Notes under the pieces: generated by a model
What the model was told of the DNA's origin: nothing
The model's database searches: none
What the model saw: only the letters and a program-made list of their open reading frames with translations
Program-made: the position numbers and the translations under genes
Shown: positions 55,731 to 64,000 of the stretch, piece by piece
Layout of the letters: each line of letters begins with the position of its first letter
Position numbering within the stretch: the first letter of the stretch is position 1
Assembly (NCBI RefSeq): GCF_963924675.1
Contig: NC_089232.1
Span: 55,511,229-55,575,228 of the forward strand
Source: Phocoena phocoena
Lineage: Eukaryota > Chordata > Mammalia > Artiodactyla > Phocoenidae
Direction of reading: 5' to 3'
DNA: 64,000 nt

Positions 55731-56130
55731 GAGAGCTGCAAAGGGGGACTGAGGGAGCAATTAAGGAACTAGGGAAAAAGCCTGACGAGTACAGGTTCCA
55801 GGAGCCATGTGACAAAGGGAGGGGCCCAACTGTGATAAACCAGAGCAACCAATCAACCACTGGATTTGGCAAGATGGTGGTCTTCAGAGACCGACTCCCC
55901 TGCCATCTTTTCTTTTGGTGGTTTCTGACTGTCGAAATCCTAGGCAGCTAGAAAAAAATTGGTAGGGTTCTGGCCTTAGACGTCCTACGGTGTAGATGAC
56001 TCCAAAAGCACAGAGGGGGGCTCACGAACCCCCCTGACTGATGGATGGAGACTAGAATTTGCTCCTTTCATCAGCTCCTTTTATCTTTATCCATAGGTTT
56101 GTAGCTGCTGCCCTTTCTAAAAGAGACTGA

Positions 56131-56438
56131 GGGACTTCCCTGGTGGCGCAGTGGTTAAGAGTCCACCTGCCAATGCAGGGGACACAGGTTCGATCCCTGC
56201 TCCGGGAAGATCCCACATGCCGCGGAGCAGCTGAGCCCGTGTGCCACAACTACTGAAGCCCGTGCACCTAGAGCCCGTGCTCCCCAACAAGAGAAGCCAT
56301 CGCAATGAGAAGCCTGTGCACTGCAACGAAGAGTAGCCCCCACTCGCCACAACTACAGAAAGCCCACACACAGCAACAGAGACCTAACACAGCCAAACAT
56401 AAATAAAATAAATAAATTAATTAATTAAAAAAAAAAAT
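56131..56438 (+). mobile_element. CHR-type SINE, long form, with target-site duplication
   Basis: AAAAGAGACTGAGGGA precedes and overlaps the SINE head, and recurs after the tail (56439-56454). Confidence 0.95.
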
Positions 56439-56454
56439 AAAAGAGACTGAGGGA

Positions 56455-58400
56455 AGTTATCTGCATCTTAATTTCAAAAAGGATAGAAAATGTTGGAGGG
56501 CTCAAAGCAAAACTTTGAACTCCCAGATAAATAAATCGTTATTTATGTTTCCTTTTATCTCTGTGAAGTTTTGGAGGAAAAAACATGAGTAGTACAGAGT
56601 TGCCCCAAGGAGCTTCTTTTACAAAGCCAGGACAGGACCATATTATTAGTGGCAACTGATGCGATGTTTCCCGTTCAATTGCCCAGATCAGAGCGCTGAG
56701 GACCTGGCTCCAAAGAAAGGGCACCTAGAGGCAGTATAAGCTTTTTGAGGTTTTGGCAAAGGATGCCCAGGACCCATCCAGCCAAATCCTATCATTGGTT
56801 GTTTTCTGTAAGAGGAGACCAAGTGTCCATCCTCTGGAAGTCCTGACTCCCCTCCATCCCCGACAGGCTTCTGGTTTAGTGGGTGAAATTTAGACTGTGT
56901 TCATGGAATAGAGGGTGGAGCCCACGTTAGGAGCCAGAATTCTGGAAGCCGAGGGAAGAGAGAAGGCTCCAGCATTTCACCGAGTCTCCTTCCTGTGCCC
57001 TTGAACCTGGCTGCTTCCTCACGTCAGGTGTCCCCGGTCTCTGCTCCACACTCACACAGAACCTATGTTGGACCCAGGTCAGAGCAACTTCAAAGGCAGA
57101 GTCTGAAGACTCTGTGGCCTTGGTGTTCCCACCTCTTCCACTCTCCCCACCAACACACACCCCCTCGCACCTCCACAAGGCCCCTCACATCTGGGCTGGA
57201 GTGGGGGCTGCTTGCCTGTCACAATCACTGCCTCCAGGAGAAGATATGAGGTGAAGCTTTCAAAGCTCCACTGACTTCTGCATGGTAGCCCAGCTTCTCC
57301 CAAAGCAGCTGCAGCAGAGGCCAGGCCCTGAGACTTGAGGGATGGAGTGACTCCCAGCCAGTGGCATGTTGCTGGGATCTGATGCATTTTTTATGATGCT
57401 GGTGTCAGCGTGGCTCCCAGGCACCAGGGGAAATGGAAAAGGCACTTGGGCCTGTGCTGATTAAACTAAATATTTAAACAGGAATCAGGAATTGAGGCAA
57501 AATCCATTTTTCTTCAGTAAAGCAGAGAGCACCACAAATGACTTCAAGGGTGAGGACTTGATAAACACCATGCAGATCATAGGGGAAGGTTGGGCGCCCC
57601 TGGTTTATGGCTTTCCTCCGCTGTCAGATCCCAGTTCCCTCTCCAGGGCAGATCTAAAGGGTTTGCAGGGGACTTCGGAGTCGAGAGGGAAAGGGGAGTT
57701 GGAGGACCAGAGGAATTGTTCCAGAGCCAATGTGGGAATGAAATTAGGAGACACCAGAACAAACTCTGGCTGGATTCATGCCTCTGGACCCTTTTGCGCC
57801 ATTCCTGTCTTGCGATATCTGTTCTTCCCGGTCTGGTCTGGAGAGATCTGTGCTACAGCATCTGCCCACAGGATCGCGCTTACCTTTTGATTAGCTGGAT
57901 GGAGGATGATGGGAAGTTGGGCAAACATGGACCAACCCTCTTGTCTTGATTCTTCTTATTCCACCTGAGACAGGTCCCAATTAGGAAGCCGTCCTCCACC
58001 CGCTGCACACAAACACAGAGGAAACCCTACACAGAGAAGACACAGGGGAACAGGGCCCTCTATTTACAATATCCAGAAATCTCCAGATATGAGGAAAGAA
58101 AGATCTCAAAAGGTGATTTCCTGGTGGAAAGAAACAGTTGTCATTTGGCCTGGCTTCTCCCGCTGTGCTTTTTCCTCCCGGTGGTTTCCCTCACTTGTAT
58201 TTCTGCAGCAGTCACCATTCCTGGTTCCCAGGGACGTGCTTTTTCTCAGTCCCTGCATGAACAAACACCCTTACCCTCCTTTCCTCTAAAGATAGCCGAG
58301 ACGGCTGACATTTTCAAAATTAACTTTTATAAGAACTTAGGCAAGAAAAGGAAGTAATTGCAGGAAGTACAAATGCAGAAGTTCAAAATTTATTGAGATT
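56455..58400. other. Intergenic stretch, no gene or clear repeat recognised
   Basis: Moderately GC-rich with several open frames (for example 57492-57890, plus strand). None resembles a known protein or shows convincing splice sites. It is free of SINEs for almost 2 kb, which is unusual in this window. Confidence 0.5.
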
Positions 58401-58409
58401 GTGTGTTTA

Positions 58410-58840
58410 GTCGATGTGCTATACTCTGGGTTACCTTGATAGATGAAAATAGATTTCTGATCCTCAAGGAGTTCACTGTCTGATGGAAGAGGCAGGCAAT
58501 TCGTATATGATGAGTTACAATCTAATAAAGTAAAAGAAATAATTGCTCAGAATTGGTAGCAATTAATACGGCCTGCTGCAGGGGCAGAGCTGGTCAGAGA
58601 AGTCTTTGAGAGAAGGTGTTATTTGATCTGGACCATCAATTAAAATAAAAACTTTGCATGATAAAGAGTCAAAAAGGACATTCCAGACAGAGGGAAGAGC
58701 ATATAGGAAGTACATGCATGACATATGAGAACCAACTAGAAACTTGGTTCAAAGCCAGATTGTAAAGGCCTTAAATGCCAGGCTAAGGAGTTTGACCTAA
58801 TGCTGTAGGGCCTAGAGGCCATGGGGAGCTAACACTGTTA
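58410..58840 (-). mobile_element. L2-like LINE remnant
   Basis: 'cctcaaggagttcactgtct' and 'aatgccaggctaaggagttt' are characteristic of an old LINE-like repeat in reverse. Confidence 0.55.
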
Positions 58841-58897
58841 TATTTGTATTAAGTAAGAAGGATAGCAGCGGCTAAAATTTAATAAATTGGCATTTTA

Positions 58898-59027
58898 TTT
58901 TTATTTATTTATTTTTTGGCCACATTTTGGGGCTTGTGGGATCTTAGCTCCCCGACCAGGGATCGAACCCATGCCCCCTACAGTGGACATACAGAGTCCT
59001 AACCACTGGACAGCCAGGGAATTCCCA
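58898..59027 (-). mobile_element. CHR-type SINE, C form, with target-site duplication
   Basis: TAAATTGGCATTTTA flanks it at 58883-58897 and about 59029-59043. Confidence 0.94.
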
Positions 59028-59231
59028 GTAAATTGGCATTTTAGTTTTTGTAACTAACATGTGAGTTAGGTTAGTATAAATACATAAAATTTCTGGGCCT
59101 GCAGAGCTGACAATAGAGCACAGGCAGCCATGCTCCCTGTAAGACTTACCTTTAAATTCAACAGAGAAGTATTTGAAAAGACAAGGGGTAAGTTAGAGCT
59201 CATCGTGTGAGTTCCATTTTCTTTTATCTTG

Positions 59232-59580
59232 GTATTATGGACTGAATATTTTTGTCCCCACAAAATTCATATGTTGAAATCCTAACCCACAATGTAAAGG
59301 TGTTAGGAGGTGGGGCTCTTTGGGAGATCATTAGGTCACAGAGTGGAGCCTTCATGAATGGGATTATGAAAGAGAGAGACCCCAGAGAGCTCTCTAGCCC
59401 TCTTCCTGCTATGTGAGGCTACAAGTCTGCAACCCAGAAGAGGGCCCTCACCAGAAACGGTTCCTACTGGCACCATGATCTCAGACTTCCAGTCTCCAGA
59501 ACTGTGAGGAATAAATTTCAGTTGTTTATAAGATTCCAGTCTATGGTATTCAGTTATAGCAGCACAAACTATCTAAGAAA
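59232..59580 (+). mobile_element. MaLR/MLT1-like solo LTR remnant
   Basis: 'ttatggactgaatatttttg', 'aattcatatgttgaaatcct', 'tccagaactgtgaggaataa'. A non-coding LTR remnant. Confidence 0.75.
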
Positions 59581-60284
59581 ATTTGGAAAGGTGAAAATGA
59601 CCCATATATGAGGAGAAATGGTATTATTGCCTGAAAACCCTTCCTATGTGTTGGCTCCCACTTCAAAAAATCCCAGCTGTCTGAGGTCTCAGGAGTCCTG
59701 GAGGATGAGGTCACCTATGCCCTGGAGAATTTTTGCGAGGGAGAAGCAAATGAAGGTTTTGGGGCTCCTATGAGAAGTGATTATTTAGGTTTAAGAACTG
59801 GATAGAGGTGGTTATTCAGGCCTGGTGAGACTTCCGACGATAGGAATGTGGAGATGTTTAGGAACCAGGAATCATTCAAATTTGAGAAATACGTGGACAG
59901 AGTTTGCCCAGGCCTTTGGAAAATTAACTGAAGAGATAACAGATGGCAAATTATAACAATTTTTAAAAATGTAAATATTAAGTAACTTGAGAAGAAATGC
60001 TGGCTGAGGAGTGACGGACATTTACACTAGTCTCAAGGATATGGCCCTGTGTTCCCTCTTCCATCTCTCTCTGGGCACTAAAGATGGATGAGTTTGCACC
60101 TTCAGGTAGAGGGGCCCTGATCCCCTTTCCTGAATCAAGTATAGAAACACACATTTTAAAATTTATTTGTTCACAGAGACAAGGTTGGACATTTCCAAGA
60201 TAATTTAAATGTCTAAGAAATTTAGGAAAATACCCACTCCCCCCACCAAAAAAAAAGGTAAGAAATATATAATATTAAGTGAAA

Positions 60285-60530
60285 AAAAGCAAGCTGGATT
60301 AAAATACATATGGTACAATTGCATTTAGGAAAAAACAAAAATTATATATTTGTAGTGTAAATACATAGGCAAATAAGTGTATAGAAGATTGGCTAGAAAG
60401 ATCTGCAACCAACAGTAGTTACCTCTGGGGACAGGGTGTGGGAGGCATGTGAAAATAACTCGATTTTCTTCTGTGTACTTCCATACTGTTCAAAGTTTTT
60501 TACGATGAGAATGCATTACATTTTCATCAA
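60285..60530 (+). mobile_element. Old LINE-1 3' end
   Basis: 'agtagttacctctggggaca', 'ttccatactgttcaaagttt', 'gagaatgcattacattttca'. Confidence 0.65.
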
Positions 60531-60540
60531 ATACATTTTA

Positions 60541-60652
60541 AATTTTATTTATTTATTGATGTATTTATTGGCTGCGGGGCATGCGGGATTGAACCCGTGC
60601 TCCCTGCATTGCAAGCACAGGTTCTTAACCACTGGACGGCCAGGGAAGTCCT
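60541..60652 (-). mobile_element. CHR-type SINE, C form fragment
   Basis: 'gcgggattgaacccgtgctc' to 'actggacggccagggaagtc', reverse. AAATACATTTT flanks it on both sides. Confidence 0.88.
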
Positions 60653-60929
60653 GAAATACATTTTTTTTATTTAACAAAAAAATTTTAAAAACTAAAGACA
60701 TAGACAGAAAATTATACAGTAGAACTTCCTGAAGCCAAGTTGATTAGTCAGTTCTCTTGGGTGTCCAGCCTGCACCCCTATTCCTTGCACCAAATCAATT
60801 TTCCTTTTTTTTCTTAAATTAACTTAGTTTACATAAACCAAAAACAAACAAACAAAAAGAAACTACTATAACTAAGAAGATGCCAGATCATGAGTGCCTG
60901 TGTACACCAGGCTAAGGTGAAACGTTATT

Positions 60930-61110
60930 ATTATGTAAAGACCACAGGGAACTACCGAAGGGTTTTAAGCAAGGATGTGACAAGCATTTTAAAATTGCCT
61001 CTCAGAAGCATTAAAGAGGACCAATCTGAGAAGAGCCAGACTGAAGCAAGGAGGCCAGTTACAAAAAGCTTTTTCAGTAGTCCAAGTGAGAGGTGGTTTT
61101 AAGACAGGCT
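60930..61110 (-). mobile_element. L2-like LINE remnant
   Basis: 'gttttaagcaaggatgtgac' and 'ttttcagtagtccaagtgag' match the same old LINE-like repeat as 58410-58840. Confidence 0.5.
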
Positions 61111-61239
61111 TCTTCATAGTCTGCTCTAACTTGCTGATTGACTTAGATTCACTTGCATTCTGAATTATTCATTGATTTACCCATGAGAGAGAAGGAAAGA
61201 ATAACTGAATCCCTACAACAGCTATAAGAACTTGCACCA

Positions 61240-61570
61240 TTCTGTCAAGGTCTGGGTGTGCATAAAAGTAACCTTCTCTGGTTCTCCAGTCTCTCTACGA
61301 TCAAGCCCAGACTCCTTAGCACAATATTCAAGGCTACCCCTTTACAATCTGGTCCCAACTCCCCTTTCTCAGTCTTATGTCCCACCCTTCTTCCCGTGTA
61401 CTCCACCACCTTGGAGCCACCCTCAGCTGCTTGAGCAGGGCAGAGGCTTGCCTTGGCTTCAACATCTGCACCTGTGTTTCCATGACCTGGCCTTCCTTCC
61501 TTCTGCTCTGCTGGGCGAACCTCTTAGCTTAAATACAAGCTTCTCCCTAGAGCACTAACACCCCCATAGC
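61240..61570 (+). mobile_element. L2 LINE remnant
   Basis: 'cccagactccttagcacaat', 'acaatctggtcccaactccc' and 'tttccatgacctggccttcc' belong to the L2 3' coding side. The open frame here is a relic. Confidence 0.7.
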
Positions 61571-61758
61571 ACCCCTCCATTATAACCCCCCCATGGTTAT
61601 TTGGGCCTGTCCCCCCACTGTACCAATGGGCTCCAATGGCTGATCATCAGAAGCACAAGGCAGTTTGTTTTCTTGTTGTTGTTGTTTTTAAATTTATTTT
61701 ATTGAAGTATAATTGATTTATAATGTTGTGTTAATTTCTGCTGTAGAGCAAAGTCAGT

Positions 61759-61806
<48 letters not shown>
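61759..61806. repeat. (TA)n microsatellite
   Basis: About 24 TA units with one A interruption, inside the LINE-1 3' UTR. Confidence 0.95.
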
Positions 61807-61809
<3 letters not shown>

Positions 61810-62465
61810 TCTTTTTCATATTCTTTTCCATTATGGTTTATCACAGGATATTTAACATAGTTCCCTGTGCTATACAGTAGGACCTTGTTGTTTATTTATT
61901 CCGTATATAATAGCTTGCATCTGCTAATCCCAAATTCCTAAACCATCCCTCCCCGACCTTCCTCCCACTTGGCAACCACAAGTCTGTTCTCTATGTCTGT
62001 GAGTTTGTTTCCATTTCGTAGATAAGTTCATTTGTGTCATATTTTAGATTCCACATATAAGTAATCTCATATCAATTTCTCTTTCTGACTTACTTCACTT
62101 AGTATGATAATCTCTAGGTCCATCCATGTTGCTATAAATGGCATTATTTCATTCTTTTTTTATGGCTGAGTAGTATTCTATTGTCCATTCAACTGTTGAT
62201 GAATATTCAGGTTGTTTCCATGTCTTGGCTATTGTGAATAGTGCTGCCATGAACATAGGGGTGCATGTGTCTTTTTGAAGTAGCGTTTTGTCTGGATACA
62301 TGTCCCAGGAGTAGGATTGCTGGATCATACGGCAACTCACTTATTAGTTTTTTGAGGAACCTCCATACTGTTTTCCATAGTGGCCACACCAATTTACATT
62401 CTCACCAACAATGTAGGAGGATTCCCTTTTCTTGACACCCTCTCCAGTATTTGTTATCTGTAATT

Positions 62466-62592
62466 TTTTTTTTTTTTTTTTTTTAGCTGTGCCAAGTGGC
62501 ACGTGGGATCTTAGTTCCCTGACCAGGGATCAAACCCATGCTCCCTGCATTGGGAGCATGGAGTCTTAACCACTGGACCACCAGGGAATTTC
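62466..62592 (-). mobile_element. CHR-type SINE, C form (pair member)
   Basis: 'cttagttccctgaccaggga' to 'ctggaccaccagggaatttc', reverse. CTGTAATTTTTT lies before it and CTGTAGATTTTT after it. Confidence 0.9.
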
Positions 62593-62605
62593 CTGTAGAT
62601 TTTTT

Positions 62606-62924
62606 TTTTTTTAAATAATTTTGGTTGTGTTGGGTCTTCGTTACTGTGCTCGGGCTTTCTCTAGTTGTGGCGAGCGGGGGCTACTCTTTGTTGCGGGTGC
62701 GCGGGCTTCTTGTTGCGGCAGCTTCTCCTGTTGCGGAGCACAGGCTCTAGGTGCGTGGGCTTCAGTAGTTGTGGCTCCAGGGCTTTAGAGCGCAGGCTCA
62801 GTAGTTGTGGTGCACGGGCTTAGTTGCTATGCGGCACGTGGGATCTTCCCGGACCAGGGCTCGAACCCGTGTGTCCTGCATTGGCAGGCGGATTCTTAAC
62901 CACTGTGCCACCAGGGAAGTCCCC
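62606..62924 (-). mobile_element. CHR-type SINE, long form (pair member)
   Basis: 'ggttgtgttgggtcttcgtt' to 'ctgtgccaccagggaagtcc', reverse. A third target copy CTGTAAATTTTT follows at 62925. Confidence 0.92.
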
Positions 62925-63066
62925 CTGTAAATTTTTTTCAATGATGACCATTCTGACCTGTGTGAGGGTGGTGTTGTGTTGTTGTTTTTCCGTAGACTTG
63001 CAGAGCCCACCCTAGAACTAAAAATTCTGATTCTCTGGGGGAGGAGCCAGAGAATCTGTATTTTTT

Positions 63067-63208
63067 TTAAATTTATTTATTTATTTGGTTGCACCAGATC
63101 TTAGTTGCGGCAGGCATGTGGGATCTAGTTCCCCAGCCAGGGATCGAACCCAGGCCCCCTGCATTGGGAGCATGAAGTCTTAACCACTGTGCCACCAGGG
63201 AAGTCCCA
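63067..63208 (-). mobile_element. CHR-type SINE, C form, perfect target-site duplication
   Basis: AGAATCTGTATTTTTT at 63051-63066 and 63209-63224 flanks the reverse copy. Confidence 0.95.
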
Positions 63209-63224
63209 AGAATCTGTATTTTTT

Positions 63225-64000
63225 AAAAAAGTCCTCCATTGACTGTAGTCATCACTGAGAAGTGTTGCGGGGGGGTGTTGGGGGCGTCTCTACAGCTCAT
63301 AAAACTGTTGACTGAAAAAAATGCACAACCCAAAAGTTGAAAATTATGTTTTATTTGGCAGACAAAACTGAGGCCTGAAGCCCCAGGACACAGCCTCTCA
63401 GTTGACAGAACACAACACTGTGAAGCCTCCCAGACCAACCCCACTGGCTCCCATAGCACTTTGCTCCCACTTTTGTACAACTCTTGCTGTGGGATCCATG
63501 TGACACGTGCCCCCCATTCTGCCGTATTGTATATTTCTTTGTCTACCATGTCCCACCCTGATTACATTCTGCCTCCTGTCTTTCCACACAGTCTACCTCC
63601 CATCCAAACGTGAGCCTTTGACAGCAGGGTACCATCAGGTACCACAGATTCCATGCACATGGATGCTTGGGGAAGACTTGCAATACGCATAAGGAATGAA
63701 AGCAGGAAAAACTTCTAAGTACAGTACAGCCCATGTAAGAAACTACAAATAATTGTTTTCAAGTCTTTCTGGTTTGACTAGGAAAAAAACATGATCAACA
63801 ATCTGGTTGCCAGGCTGGACTGTAGGCGTCAGCCACCCCTAGAGTTGATTATATATATTTTACTTAAAACAACAACAACAACAAAAAAAACCCCACAGAG
63901 GTCCAGGAAAGTGCAGGCTCTTGCTCCGAGTCACAAAGCTGAGTAGGACAGAGGAATACATTCTAATTCTGGGCCCAGGACTACCACAGACTTCTGACCC
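63225..64000. other. Intergenic end of window, no gene recognised
   Basis: No supported coding sequence. A MIR-like tail may lie at about 63900-63990 ('gagtcacaaagctgagtagg'). Open frames around 63223-63734 resemble nothing known. Confidence 0.45.

Larger units (their letters stand above)
61683..62960 (-). mobile_element. LINE-1 3' region, interrupted by two SINEs
   Basis: Reverse L1 3' UTR ('tttattgaagtataattgat') and ORF2 tail (residues such as [20 protein letters not shown] and [19 protein letters not shown] in two frames). It resumes after the SINE pair at 62926 with 'caatgatgaccattctgacc'. Confidence 0.88.

Noticed and set aside
47141..64000. KCNG3 exons upstream of MTA3, as expected from human gene order
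   Set aside because: No potassium-channel-like peptide was found on either strand; in human the gap from the canonical MTA3 start is larger than this flank.
1..64000. CRISPR arrays or bacterial-type systems
   Set aside because: The repeated units are dispersed SINEs of eukaryotic type, with no regularly spaced repeats and no microbial genes.

Overview
The window is vertebrate nuclear DNA from a cetacean, most likely a toothed whale. The evidence is the density of tRNA-derived CHR-type SINEs: about 50 copies in 64 kb, with the signature 'ggcttccctggtggcgcagtgg' in one orientation or the other. They come in three forms. The LONG form is about 290-370 nt with repeated 'cacaactactgagcc' modules. 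The SHORT form is about 205 nt with 'gagccatggccgctgagcctgc' and a pure A-tail; I know it as a CHR-2-like form of odontocetes. The C form is about 110-250 nt with 'gtccagtggttaagactcc', and is CHR-1/Bov-tA-like. Nearly all short open reading frames in the window are shadows of these SINEs. The family assignment is from memory, not a database search. The one protein-coding gene I can support is MTA3 (metastasis-associated 1 family member 3, a NuRD subunit) on the minus strand. Its first three coding exons are present with exact splice sites and phases: exon 1 (46496-46469), exon 2 (44832-44765) and exon 3 (35712-35619). Together they encode the first 63 residues, the start of the BAH domain. 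Exon 1 lies in a CpG island (about 45.9-47.1 kb) that also carries two GGC tracts and a 17-bp G-rich minisatellite just upstream of the start codon. Everything left of 35.6 kb is read as intron 3, and everything right of about 47.1 kb as upstream flank. Two retrocopies of host genes sit in the introns. A nearly full-length processed pseudogene of TPM3 (38.8-40.9 kb, plus strand, intron 2) has a poly(A) tail and a target-site duplication. A 73-codon 5' fragment of a DNAJC15 retrocopy (14.8-15.0 kb, minus strand, intron 3) lies directly upstream of a LINE-1 5' end and may be a chimeric retrotransposition product. The rest is layered repeats: LINE-1 pieces (one nested pair, one twin-primed inversion), L2 and MIR remnants, MaLR and ERVL-type LTRs, an internally deleted Tigger1-like element, a hAT-like fragment and a possible mariner stub. 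The most unusual recurring signal is a set of pure A-tracts with no retroposon body, each flanked by a 9-15 bp direct repeat like a LINE-1 target-site duplication. I count eight. In three places two SINEs sit side by side, sharing three copies of one target site. I see no CRISPR array, operon, rRNA or functional tRNA gene.
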